Shown: positions 24,501-32,790, counted from the stretch's first letter. The stretch is 64,000 bases of DNA from Amoebophrya sp. A120 (GCA_905178155.1 CAJINV010000001.1:15314142-15378141), one strand, 5' to 3'. The notes: generated by a model not told the origin, from the letters alone. Numbers and translations: made by a program.

Positions 24501-27500
24501 GAATACTATAGCCGTGATAGACTAAGAGCATATGCACCCGCTTCACTCACCTGAGTGGATTTGAAAGAATCATGGTTCGAGGTTCTACTCCTCGGAGGTC
24601 ATTCATGTCATTTCGTGCTCATCTTTCTTGTCATTTGGATCTCTAGCTAGCTTTGCTCTGAGATCTACAATGTAGGTCGTATTCTGATCCTTCCCTACAC
24701 TGAGGAAATTTGTAAATGTAATGCATCTATACGAGTGCGATACTTTTGCAATGCATAGACGAGCGGCGACGGGTCCGACTTGTGGGATGCCTCGTCTCAG
24801 GGGACCGGAGACAGCTGCCGGATATGGCTGAGACAGGCGCAGCAGAATAGCAAAGACGATTGCAAAGTTGACGGGCAGCTCCACGCTCGCACGTTCTGGC
24901 AAGCGCAGCCGCCGTGCTATCAAAGTGAAAAATCCCCCGCTCCCCATATTGAAACGGAAATTTCTGTTGCTGGATTTGTGTACACAAATCAGCTTCGTCT
25001 TGCAGTGAGGCACTGCAGGCAAAGCCTCAGCCTGGGTAGGGGTGTTCTTTTGTAGGTGCTTAGCATAGCAAAGGCCTTCGCTGTAGGCGCAACAGCATTA
25101 CAAATCGCTGGCATAAAAAAGCGGCGGCCTCTTTGGATGTGCCCCCTTGCAAGAGAGACAGGATTGGATTTGTGATCGCAAATCAGCATCACAGCATGCC
25201 TTTTCAGTATGGGGAGGGGGGATTTTTCCTCACAATACGTGCCGGTGCGAGGCGCTGGAGCAAGTCGAGGAGAAGGTGGCCGTGCGCCGTTATTGAAAGG
25301 AAAAATCCCCCCTCCCCATATTGAAAAGGTATGACTTCGAAAATTTGTGTTGCTGATTTGAGGTCACAAATCATATTTGTCTAGCAAGAAGACAAGGGCA
25401 GGAGCTTTCGCCCCATTATGGGAGCGATTTGCCATGCTGTTGGGCCTAAAGGGGAGCCGTTGGCTATGCTGAACAACTAGACACATACGCCCCGATCTAG
25501 CCTGGAGATCTGCCCGTAGTGCCTCTCTGCAATACAGCGCTGATTTGTGTACGCAAATCCAGCATCAGAAACGTCCTTTTGATATGGGGAGGGGGATTTT
25601 TCCTTTTGATAGCCGTGGCAGCCAGACCTTTAACGAGAAGGCATCCAAAGACTCCGACTGGTTAACAGGCGCCGGCTTCGAGTGGAACAACTGTCCGCGG
25701 CTTGGCGACCCACTGTACGTGAGCAAGACTGGCGTGATATCCTGTGCAAGAACTACGTCCCCACGATCCTACATTCAAGACGACAGATCATCGATTCATT
25801 TGCTACGCAGGCCAGGAGCAGGAAGTTTTGGCTGTTTTGCAATACAACAGTGGGTCTGTAAGTACTGCTCTAGTCGCGCGTCGCTCGTGCAGTGCCATCT
25901 TAAATCGATCTTCTTAGCGATGAGTCTGATTACAGCGTGACAAATTTCCAGATAGCAGTAGCAAATGCTCCTCATGTTGGGGCTGTGCGTGCGAAACATT
26001 TTACTAGGCACGCAGATTTGCTGCATGTCAACCAACTTAGTAAGGGGTGAGGTGGACGTTGCTAAAATGGATAGGGGAAGTATCCCTTTCGGTGCTGCGG
26101 AGAAGAGGGCGTGGTCACAGATACCTTCGGCGACTACGTGGAAGTGAACGGCAAAAAAGTGGACTGCATGACGCCGAAACTGGGCGGCGACACTGTGCGA
26201 CAATAGTCTAAGGAGGACCTGGGAGACCGGGGTTGAGGTTTGCAAAAACAACGGGAACCGCCGCCTCTGCACGGTAGAAGAGCTCGCAGCAACCCGCAGT
26301 GATGGCAAGAAAGGAGTCTGCGAAAACAGGGGCGGGGAATGTGACGGAGGATGCATTATCCGGTTGATGGTGATGAACTTGGCTCCCACTACACGTACAT
26401 AGGCGGCTAGACCAACACAGTACTTTACGTAGTACTTTTTCCGCAGCTGATGCGTCTGTCAGCATAGTCAGCAAGCCCAGCCTGGAATGTCGCAATGTCG
26501 ACCAAACACATCCAAGCGAATCCGCATTTTCTATAAATAGAGTGTGCGTCTCTAAATTTGATGATATCATCAGCATGCATGGATATGGAATCTGTAACGA
26601 AGTTTTGGAACTACGACGAGAAACTAAATTGATATTCGTATCATGATTGTGAAACCAAACACGCACACGTGCAGAGTAAGAAATGGGACGAAGATCATTT
26701 CTCCATACGATACCCATCTAGACGAGCACCCTTGCTCCGGATTCCGAGCCGAAACTCGCGGCCGTCGACTCGTACGGTGCTAACAACGGGTACAACACGA
26801 AATGCAGCAGCAATAACAAGGACGACTGGGATCCCCACCCTGTATGCACTGCAAACAAGTAGTATCATGTCTGTGTCGCTGGAGTTCGTTGTTGAACATC
26901 AACTCGTATTGCGTACCGCTTTCGTTGCATTCCTGCACCAGAATCGGAGTTGCATGACCAACAAATGCGGCACCTTCTTTTTCATGCACAATCACGCAGC
27001 TCCGTTCCCATTCGCGACCGCGATAAAAATGAGAAATCGTTGGAAAAGCTTGTCATGTTTGGGTGCTGCATTCGTTCCTTTGGAAGAGTCTGACTCTTCT
27101 TCACCCCCCCGTGTAGTCCCCTCGGCATCGATCACGACACCCTTTTGCAAACCCAGACAAGTCTTCATTTGCAGTGAATACCCTGCCGTCCAGATAAATT
27201 TTCAAGAAAACGTGCACGTGAAGCGCGTTCAGATCCACTTGGTCCGGCTGGGAAAGGAGACCAATCCCACCGACTCCGCGAACGCGGCGGCCCAAGAGTT
27301 CTCGGACGTGCTCTACTTCGGCGTGAACGGCGTCGCGACCAAGGATGACACCGCTTTGGCCAACTCCGGGCCGAACAAGCGCCTGCAGTTGAATGTCAGG
27401 ATGGCCGCGCAAGAAGACTTGCGGGAAGCCGACAGCGAGTCACCGGACACCGTCTGCACCTCCGGGCAGCACTTAGAGGAAGACGCGGGATCCCCCATGC

Positions 27501-29296
27501 CTCCTCTGGGGGACAAGGCAACTCTTGGCAATTTGATCAGCGAAGCGGGTGGCGCGGTTGCCCGCGCGCAGTGTGCGGCGGTGAAACACTGGTGCTACCA
27601 CGAGCGCGACGGCTTTGGCGCTCCCAGCCTGAACCCCTTCCAAGACGACAACTCAGTGAAGATTGCGGAGCACGTATCACATAGAAAAAAGCTAGCATAG
27701 CACGTTTGTTCGGAAATTATGCACAAATACATCATCGGAAAAAAAAATTCTCTACTGACTTGCATAGCCTAAGCAGGAAGATGCTATTGGATGGTTCATG
27801 ACAGATTTTTATCCCAGTTTCAGCTTGTTTTCGCGTTACGAATGAAACAGCATGCTAGCTTTTTCTTGTGTGATAGCCTGAGGGCAAGCGGTACTGGCTG
27901 CGGGCTGTAAACCGGAACCACAAAATCACGCTCCACTGTGATCCCGAGCTCATGCACGGTCGTGCGCTGGTGATCGAGCACCCGTTCTGGAGATTCGTTA
28001 TGGACCGGTAAAGTGTTACAATCGCAACTGGTAGTACAATGAAAACCTGGAAGATATATTTGTGATGCACGAAGCGCACGATCTTGCCTATCTCTATTCT
28101 CGCAGCAATGCGCATAAGAGGTTCTGGTTTCAAAGCCAAATAGAACCTGGTGAAACTTGATGTATTGCGAAAAGCGCGAGGCTCTGACTGTATTTTCCTC
28201 CTGCTGTTCATCAGGCAAGACCATGAAATCTAGACTCTACCTGTAACTACGTACCAGTTGAGATTGTAGGTTATACTCGTACCGAAGTCATTCGTATCAA
28301 ATGTAAAAATGTCTGGGTCTGGAAGATTCTGACACTTGTCATGCACGTTTTGCATTAGCCCTGATGTCTGTGATGCATGCCCTAGCATCACATATTTTTT
28401 GAGAGCTTCTTGATGCCTATTCCGCATGACAAATGCCCTCTCCGCGTAGCAAAAATTGCATTCCCTTTGGTACTCATGCAATACAGATTTTTTCGGAATC
28501 CAAATGAAGCATCACAAGTTGCATTCTTCCAGACCCAGACACTTTTACATTTGATAATTCGCCTTCTTTGACATCGAAGTCGAGGGGTGGTATCGTATTT
28601 AAAAACGTCCCCACCCCAGAGTTGTAATGCAAATCTGCATGCTGAGAATGTTTCTCATGCGGAGCCCCATGAGAAGCATCTTCTAGTCGTGTTTTGGGAT
28701 TTGTCATGCTCCAATCGGCATGATATACTAGATCTGTGATGCTGCTGAAGTACCTCAAACAGCACTACACTACGAGTCCAAATTTGTCATGCAAGACACC
28801 CAAAACTTGTGGATTTGTCTAGCCGATTCCGCATCTTGACTATGGGATGGGGACGTTTTTACATAGGATAGGTGGGCCGGCGTCCCGACGCCGAGCGTAG
28901 AGGCTCTGGAGCATATGCCGGAGAAAAAAATTAGCAGAGCATATCTGTCATGCCTAAAAACACGGCAAAAAATCCTTCATGGGCAGACCCGTACCCTGGT
29001 GTTTAGCTTATAGGTCGAGCAGAGCTTTGCATTTCAAATGAATCTGGCTTGCTAGCGTGCTAGCTTTTTTCTCTGGGATAGAAGACCGCGATACTGCAGA
29101 CGGAGAAGATGCAGGAGAAGTGGGAAGCAAGGAGACGGGTGGGAAACTGGAGATCAGGAAGACGGCGAGGCAGGATCGTTGCCCGGCGAGGGTGCAGCTT
29201 TGTTGCTCGGAGCGGCGACCTTGCTGCAAGGGGTGCTTGCCTTTTGGTAGTGGTAGACGCGTCCTCAACCTGACCGGTTCAGTCACTTCGAAGTAG
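15502..29296 (+). CDS. Secreted multidomain protein with F5/8C-like region; introner-riddled, possibly decaying
   Basis: Proposed exons: 15502-16158, 16312-16405, 24763-24917, 25243-25290, 25617-25857, 26075-26394, 26675-26842, 27186-27674, 27881-27998, 28281-28294, 28562-28590, 28876-28913, 29086-29296. A signal peptide (MAALATLLVVLHGVAG, ATG at 15520; 15502 is an upstream in-frame ATG) leads a Ser/Thr/Glu-rich stretch, then Cys-bearing segments including YPFRCCGEE and NGNRRLCTVEEL. The last part (about 26730-28890) resembles an F5/8C (discoidin/fucolectin) domain: AVDSYGANNGYNTKC, AVQINFQENVHVKRVQIHLV, and GRALVIEHPFWRF then FDIEVEGW. That assignment is by eye. Frames join perfectly across 11 introners, but small frame changes are needed near 25737, 26185, 26352 and 26725, and possibly in the last exon, where a different frame ends in a hydrophobic stretch. 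Whether it is one gene, and functional, is unproven. Confidence 0.55.
16159..16306 (+). mobile_element. Introner element, TSD TCTCC
   Basis: 148 bp with ends TATGCATTGCAAAAG and CTTTTGCACAGAATA. Identical TCTCC copies at 16154-16158 and 16307-16311. Removal joins PVIIS to NLDYIKNI in frame. Same family as the elements at 8736, 16406 and 35145. Confidence 0.9.
16504..16508. repeat. Target site duplication CTGAG (left)
   Basis: CTGAG directly precedes the LTR element and recurs at 24700-24704 directly after it. Joining the flanks over one copy restores the sequence found in the related introner at 16159 (read in inverse). Confidence 0.92.
16509..16729 (-). repeat. 3' LTR (in element orientation)
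   Basis: 221 bp, nearly the same as 24481-24699. On the minus strand it begins TGTAGGGAAGG and ends TTCTATCA. Confidence 0.92.
16730..16740 (-). other. Polypurine tract of the retrotransposon
   Basis: Minus strand CAGAGGGGGAA lies directly before the 3' LTR, the expected place for plus-strand priming in reverse transcription. Confidence 0.8.
17096..17640 (-). pseudogene. Retrotransposon RNase H segment
   Basis: The minus-strand frame shows the copia RNase H pattern: FSDADYAGC, then SSRRQSIRAHSTCESEY and FCDNQSS, followed by DPLTKP near the end. The upstream join to reverse transcriptase is interrupted, so this is a fragment of a broken pol gene. Confidence 0.88.
17640..18790. mobile_element. 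Nested insertion between RT and RNase H (borders approximate)
   Basis: About 1.1 kb with no copia similarity separates two pol parts that should be contiguous. It is partly GC-rich and partly AT-rich. Plus-strand GGCGGGCCTGTCCCCGCCC at one side and GGCCTCGGCCCCCCGG at the other are C/G-rich but I could not define inverted repeats or a target duplication. It has no recognisable coding function. Confidence 0.5.
18790..21361 (-). pseudogene. Retrotransposon pol: integrase core and reverse transcriptase
   Basis: One long minus-strand frame. Integrase core with acidic residues in IVDSCTKW, RTDNEPTFKG and PQQNGVVERWN; then a linker; then copia RT with FDISNAFLRSDL, LKSLYGLK and the catalytic YVDD (around 19300). 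The integrase start lies in a different frame from the upstream zinc-binding part, so at least one and probably two frameshifts lie near 21330-21400. Confidence 0.9.
21376..22869 (-). pseudogene. Retrotransposon gag C-terminus, protease and integrase zinc region
   Basis: The frame contains a zinc-knuckle-like CKICSKIHPPGSC (around 22450-22490), the aspartic protease motif MILDTGARHHM (around 21880), and an HHCC-type region HRRLAHFKVEGFDCSCRDC ending at a frame break. It is separated from the N-terminal gag by a TAA at 22870-22872. Confidence 0.88.
22975..24084. mobile_element. Non-autonomous TIR element with 8-bp TSD (hAT-like) nested in gag
   Basis: 1110 bp flanked by GATTGCAG at 22967-22974 and 24085-24092. 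Long terminal inverted repeats of about 95 bp (TATGGTGGGGGCGAGAGGC on the left, one mismatch in the first 19 positions on the right), each containing its own hairpin around GCGATGTATTTCCGCC. The three outermost bases on each side do not pair. The interior consists of short repeats with no coding potential. An 8-bp duplication is typical of hAT elements; no transposase is present, so the class is inferred. Confidence 0.85.
23266..23756. repeat. Tandem palindromic repeats inside the nested element
   Basis: About eight imperfect copies of a palindromic unit (GTCGAGCTGTT ... AACAGCTCGAC followed by ATCCGGGCCCATG-like spacer), period roughly 50-60 bp. Flanked on both sides by simple repeats of ATGTATGATGTACAATG type. 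Each unit can fold into a hairpin. Confidence 0.85.
24481..24699 (-). repeat. 5' LTR (in element orientation)
   Basis: 219 bp, near-identical to 16509-16729 with several substitutions and short indels in the middle. Confidence 0.92.
24700..24704. repeat. Target site duplication CTGAG (right)
   Basis: Matches 16504-16508 exactly, adjacent to the 5' LTR. Confidence 0.92.
24918..25237 (+). mobile_element. Introner element (GAAAAATCCCC family), TSD CGTGC
   Basis: 320 bp. Ends TATCAAAGTGAAAAATCCCC and, reverse-complemented, TATTGTGAGGAAAAATCCCC. CGTGC at 24913-24917 and 25238-25242. Removal joins AQPPC to RCEALEQVEEK in frame. It also carries a subterminal hairpin (GATTTGTG...CACAAATC). Confidence 0.9.
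25291..25611 (+). mobile_element. Introner element (GAAAAATCCCC family), TSD GCCGT
   Basis: 321 bp, same family and nearly the same length as the one 53 bp upstream. Ends TATTGAAAGGAAAAATCCCC and, reverse-complemented, TATCAAAAGGAAAAATCCCC. GCCGT at 25286-25290 and 25612-25616. Removal joins VAVRR to GSQTFNEK in frame. Confidence 0.9.
25858..26074 (+). other. Probable GT-AG intron
   Basis: Donor TCT|GTAAGT and acceptor GGATAG|GGG. This pairing keeps phase 0 and joins LQYNSGS to GKYPFRCCGEE. The element-type rule does not fit here. Confidence 0.55.
26395..26674 (+). other. Probable GT-AG intron
   Basis: Donor AC|GTACAT and acceptor GTGCAG|A join GSHYT to VRNGTKIISPYD in phase. Evidence is phase match only. 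Confidence 0.45.
26843..27180 (+). mobile_element. Introner element (CACTGCAAA family), TSD CCCTG
   Basis: 338 bp, the longest in the window. Ends TATGCACTGCAAACAAG and, reverse-complemented, TATTCACTGCAAATGAAG. CCCTG at 26838-26842 and 27181-27185. Removal joins DDWDPHP to AVQINFQENV in frame, inside the discoidin-like region. Confidence 0.88.
27675..27875 (+). mobile_element. Introner element (GAAAAAAGCTA family), imperfect duplication
   Basis: 201 bp. Ends TATCACATAGAAAAAAGCTA and, reverse-complemented, TATCACACAAGAAAAAGCTA. Flanks GCACG and GCCTG match at 3 of 5 positions. Removing the element plus the right 5 bp joins VKIAEH to EGKRYWLRAV in frame, so the element is assigned despite the decayed duplication. 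Confidence 0.78.
27999..28275 (+). mobile_element. Introner element (ACAATC-CAACTGGTA family), near-perfect duplication
   Basis: 277 bp. Subterminal inverted repeat ACAATCGCAACTGGTA / ACAATCTCAACTGGTA. Flanks TTCGT (27994-27998) and CTCGT (28276-28280), 4 of 5. Removal joins EHPFWRF to VPKSFAFFD in frame; alternative GT-AG choices hit stops. Confidence 0.75.
28295..28556 (+). mobile_element. Introner element (GTAAAAATGTCT family), TSD ATTCG
   Basis: 262 bp. Ends TATCAAATGTAAAAATGTCT and, reverse-complemented, TATCAAATGTAAAAGTGTCT. ATTCG at 28290-28294 and 28557-28561. Very similar to the 262-bp element at 36672 over most of its length. Confidence 0.9.
28591..28870 (+). mobile_element. Introner element (TAAAAACGTCC family), TSD GGTGG
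   Basis: 280 bp. Ends TATCGTATTTAAAAACGTCC and, reverse-complemented, TATCCTATGTAAAAACGTCC. GGTGG at 28586-28590 and 28871-28875. Removal joins DIEVEGW to AGVPTPSVEA in frame. Confidence 0.88.
28914..29080 (+). mobile_element. Introner element (GAAAAAAGCTA family), imperfect duplication
   Basis: 167 bp. Ends TATGCCGGAGAAAAAAATTA and, reverse-complemented, TATCCCAGAGAAAAAAGCTA. Flanks GAGCA and GAAGA share 3 of 5 bases. The downstream frame after removal is not certain because the last exon has two plausible frames. Confidence 0.65.
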
Positions 29297-29795
29297 TACG
29301 TAGAAGGTCTTTGTTTACAGTTGATGGAGCAACTCTGTAGTATGAAGTACACGCATCATGTGAAGTGGTGAAAACAGTAGGCAATCAGCAGGCAAGCGAC
29401 GAGAAAGGCGATTGCCAGATTACCTGTCTCAGGTATACGAAAAACCACAATGTGGAAGAGACGTACTATCTACACTTAGTTATGTAGATGTCCGCGGTCA
29501 AGTCAGAGGCTTTATTTGTTCATGGTGTTCGTGATGGTCATTCTCATTTCGGAGCTCGGTAACTTTCTTTCCGCTTGCAGTAAGTTGAAATCTGGCCTTT
29601 GGGTCCGGATCTTGGCGTGCTGCAGTTTACATGTTAATATCTAGCACATGCCCCTGCGCCTGCGCTGAAAACCCGCAGGACTGGAGAGAGAAGGCTGCAG
29701 CGCTGAATAGTAGAACAACTTACAACCACTGACTTTGCACTAAGATTAAAACAACTTACGACCACTTTGCACGAAGATTGAAACACCAAAAAACG
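29297..29795. other. Intergenic, no supported gene
   Basis: No convincing frame. A short near-duplication (GAACAACTTACAACCACT at 29712-29729 and AAACAACTTACGACCACT at 29748-29765) lies near the end. Confidence 0.45.
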
Positions 29796-30484
29796 ATGTC
29801 CTGGTTTTCCTGCGGTGTCTTCATCAGAAATGGACCCCGCTCGTCTCCGTTCCGGAGCCTGGTCGCCACATCCACCATCGCTCCTGCCGCTTATCAGGCC
29901 GTCCCGGCCCCGCTAACGCGGAAACTTCTGTGGCCGGGTGCTGCCACGCTGGTGCCGGTCGCTGCGACGAGGGCTTCCTCTGCAGTTGTTTTTCCATCAG
30001 TTTCCTCCTGCCGGTGGATCAATAGCATGAAAGACTTTCGACGGAAGTGGAAAAAGAAGATGGCGAGCGGGAAAATCAACAACAAATGGGGCAGAAGAAA
30101 TGGGGGAAATGGGAACGTAAGATCGGAATACGGTGCCCACTGACCAACAAATTGAAATCGTTAGAACTGCTATTGTGCCAACATCCTGTAAGAGCAAGTC
30201 CTCGACGTCTGCTCTAGTAGCACTTACGATAAGTGCAAGTAGAAGTGCTGCGCAAGTAGTACAAGCACAGTTGAACAAGAGAGGACACGAATACTCACAA
30301 CCTTGAGCCACAGAAAATTGTTATACGAAGTTGTTGCACGATGCTGCTCAAGGAGACGACGTCTTCGACTGGTGTCCACGCACGCCGTGGTATGTTCGCA
30401 GCCTACGCTCAGCTAGGCACATCAATGGGCAAGGCTGTGTTTAGATCTCCTGCCCGGAAGGTTGTCTCCCTGGATCTGGCTTGA
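29796..30484 (+). CDS. Small basic protein with probable organelle presequence (two exons)
   Basis: Exons 29796-30116 and 30314-30484 (163 aa). The 197-bp intron has GTAAGA and CCACAG borders and keeps phase 0. The N-terminus (MSWFSCGVFIRNGPRSSPFR) and the following ~60 residues are rich in Arg, Ser and Ala without acids, like a mitochondrial presequence. The middle is strongly basic (FRRKWKKKMASGKINNKWGRR) and the second exon encodes HARRGMFAAYAQLGTSMGKA. It could be an organellar ribosomal protein, but I cannot match it to one. The first in-frame ATG is used. Confidence 0.6.
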
Positions 30485-30945
30485 ACAGGAACAGAAGAGA
30501 TGGCTACGTTGGCACGAGCCTGCATCTCGCTGTTAGTAGAAGATCATCGAGCAGCGCGTTTTTTTTGATCCTGACTTTGGTTCGAAAACTGAATTCGAAA
30601 CGAAACCTCTGCTGCTGGGCGCGCCTACATCACGGATACCGTACTGCCTTGATCACCTCAGCGGTCTGCAAATGGTTTGGAGACCACAAATAAGCACTCG
30701 CCATCCCTCCAAATAAGATCAGCGGTGAGGTCATGTGTGCATTCTCCAGCTTTCCACTCAGCATCGTCTGTACTAGTAGAAAACGATTTTCAATCTTTTG
30801 ATGTTTGATGAAGCCAAGGGCAACGTGTGACGCGTGACAGTGAATCCAAGAACTCGCGGTCACGAAGGTTCTGTCGTCTGTCTATAATATACTTGACCAT
30901 TGAAATTAATTTCGCTACGATAACGAAGAGGAACAAGTCAATAAA
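30485..30945. other. Intergenic, no supported gene
   Basis: Spacer with only short frames; probably holds the 3' and 5' UTRs of the neighbours. Confidence 0.45.
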
Positions 30946-32790
30946 ATGGCCAAGCATAATAATTCTGCGAGTTCCTGGGAGGAATTTGCTATAAGCTCCT
31001 TCATGGCGCGCTCGGGTACTTCTGCCACCGCAGCATCCGCAAACCAGCAACCAGACGCGCCGTGGAAGTACCAAAAGTGGACCGGAATGTGGTTCCACCC
31101 GTACTTGGAACTCTTTTTCGACGACGGAGAATTTTTCGCGGACGACTTTGGCGGCGATGCTCTCGACGACAGCCAGGTGAAGGAAATTTTTGATATCAAA
31201 CACATCGCTATCGAACCCCCTCACATCCCGCCACGGGCCTGGGCGGAAGCAAGAAGGTTTCAAACTTTGGTGGAGAAAAGCGGAGCAGGAGAGGGAGGTG
31301 CTCCGGATGAGGTAAAAAACGGAAGTGGTGCGAAGGAGATCAAGGAGGTAGTAGATGCGGTTGGAACGAAGAAAGCCGGCGCTGCGCAAGTAGAAGACCA
31401 ACATACCGCAAACGAAGAAGCAGTCGAGATGCTCTGCAAGGCTTTCGATGTAGAGCCGAAACTCGATGCCAAGAGTTGGAAAACCGTGCTGATAACAACT
31501 TCAACTTGTAGAAAAGAGCGAGATACGAAGCCGTCCGTGTCGGTTCCGCAGGTACCCACCGGCACTAGCAGCTCGTCGTCTCTGTCCGCTCCCTCACGGT
31601 TGCGGCGTCGCGAAATTTCCGCGAACGACGGGTGGGTCGCCTATGAGTACGATCGAAGCCTGTCTGCCACCGACCCGGTTGTCTACGCGATGTTGGATGC
31701 GGACTCGCAGAGAACATTCCTCTGGAACGAAGTCAGTCTGGTGCTCTACAGCAGGGACCGGCGTCTGGCTGCGAAGCCAATTCTCGCCGAGAAACCGACC
31801 TTGATTTTGGAGACACGAGGTCGTGACGGTGACACTGCTGAGGCAGCAAGTAGCATAACGACCGGGGCTGAGCCCCATCTAGAATTTGAGGATGCAACGT
31901 CTAGCAGGGTGGTTCTGCAATTCGTTGGAACAATTGGCAAGGCGGAAGCAGATTCAGCACCACTGCATCAGAGCAACATTGCAATGTTCTACGAGGACAC
32001 AGGCGACGATGTTTCGATAGATGTGGTCTGTTCCCTGCTGGGCGAGACAAAAAGTTTGGATAAGCCGAGGCAGAACAAAGTCGAAGAGCCACGAAAAACA
32101 ACTCTTCCTCAACGCAAAAACTGTCCGGTCCACTACGAGCAAGGCTGCTGGAGAATCTTCGACACAAAATTGACACGCGGCTGCGTGCGTTGGTTTCGAC
32201 AGGGAAAGGTCGCTTGTTCGGCCGTTCCCCATCGACAAGCGAAACAAGAAATCGGCGCTGTAGACAGCGAGACAGTTACAACTCAAGCCACTGTCGTCCC
32301 TTCTACCTCCGTGCAAGCTAGCTTTGTGGCCACGGCACGCGATGCTGATGAAGCACAAGCGTTCAGCGAAGAATGGGGCCAAGTGCAGAATGTTCTTTTG
32401 GACCGTTTAAACCAAGCCAAATCCAAGCAGCGGCTGAAGCGCCGAATCCTTGGCAACACGGGCAGTAGTGGACCGAGCAAGCGCAGCGCCCTGGAGGCCC
32501 TTCCCCCGGAGGACGACTTGGCTGCCAAGCGCAGAAAGCGGTACGGGGTTTCGTATCTCGACCTGCATGCGGAGGAAAGAGCAGATCGCGACCGGGAGGA
32601 AAGATTAGCCATGCTAGAGCAAGCGCACGCGGAGGTGCGTGACCTGACCGAGGAGGCCTGGGAAAAGAAAACTGTGGTGGAGAAGCAGCGGGCGTTACAA
32701 GAATTAGACACCTACGACGTCATGAACGATGACGGCACTTTCCGTGGCTCCCAAAACCGCAATCGCGGATTGGGATACACTGGTGACTAG
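30946..32790 (+). CDS. Hypothetical protein with charged helical C-terminus (614 aa)
   Basis: Single-exon frame from ATG 30946. N-terminal third has the aromatic-rich KYQKWTGMWFHPYLELFFDD followed by acidic residues; the middle holds two Trp/Tyr/Cys-containing segments (DGWVAYEYDRSL; CPVHYEQGCWRIFDTK) separated by Ala/Glu-rich linkers; the last ~150 residues are Lys/Arg/Glu-rich and likely helical or coiled coil, with a basic cluster LAAKRRKRYG that could be a nuclear localisation signal. I recognise no family. A nuclear role is a guess from composition only. Confidence 0.7.
   Translation: MAKHNNSASSWEEFAISSFMARSGTSATAASANQQPDAPWKYQKWTGMWFHPYLELFFDDGEFFADDFGGDALDDSQVKEIFDIKHIAIEPPHIPPRAWAEARRFQTLVEKSGAGEGGAPDEVKNGSGAKEIKEVVDAVGTKKAGAAQVEDQHTANEEAVEMLCKAFDVEPKLDAKSWKTVLITTSTCRKERDTKPSVSVPQVPTGTSSSSSLSAPSRLRRREISANDGWVAYEYDRSLSATDPVVYAMLDADSQRTFLWNEVSLVLYSRDRRLAAKPILAEKPTLILETRGRDGDTAEAASSITTGAEPHLEFEDATSSRVVLQFVGTIGKAEADSAPLHQSNIAMFYEDTGDDVSIDVVCSLLGETKSLDKPRQNKVEEPRKTTLPQRKNCPVHYEQGCWRIFDTKLTRGCVRWFRQGKVACSAVPHRQAKQEIGAVDSETVTTQATVVPSTSVQASFVATARDADEAQAFSEEWGQVQNVLLDRLNQAKSKQRLKRRILGNTGSSGPSKRSALEALPPEDDLAAKRRKRYGVSYLDLHAEERADRDREERLAMLEQAHAEVRDLTEEAWEKKTVVEKQRALQELDTYDVMNDDGTFRGSQNRNRGLGYTGD

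Larger units (their letters stand above)
16509..24699 (-). mobile_element. Ty1/copia-type LTR retrotransposon, degenerate, with two nested insertions
   Basis: An 8191-bp element on the minus strand bounded by two LTRs of about 220 bp that start TG and end CA. Order on the minus strand is gag with zinc knuckle, protease, integrase, reverse transcriptase, RNase H, which is the copia order. A polypurine tract precedes the 3' LTR. I could not identify a tRNA primer site. Gag contains a frameshift, a nested element and a TAA; the integrase region changes frame; and a further ~1.1 kb interrupts the RT-RNase H junction. The copy therefore looks unable to make its own proteins. The LTRs differ at several positions and by small indels, so insertion is not very recent. 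Confidence 0.92.
16406..24757 (-). mobile_element. Inverted introner element (about 156 bp) split by an LTR retrotransposon, TSD GACGA
   Basis: The left end is TATCCTGTGCAAAAG and the right end CTTTTGCAATGCATA, exactly the opposite arrangement to the related element at 16159, so this copy is inserted in the other orientation. GACGA flanks it at 16401-16405 and 24758-24762. Without the retrotransposon (16509-24704) the element is 156 bp, normal for the family. Removing it joins ...NPVT to SGDGSDLWDA in frame, so the gene can only be read if this whole 8.35-kb interval is spliced or was spliced before the retrotransposon arrived. Confidence 0.88.

Noticed and set aside
16406-24757. Canonical GT-AG splicing of this interval (CCT|GTGCAA ... 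CATAG|ACGA)
   Set aside because: It leads to a frame with an early stop, whereas the duplication-based join gives a long continuous frame.
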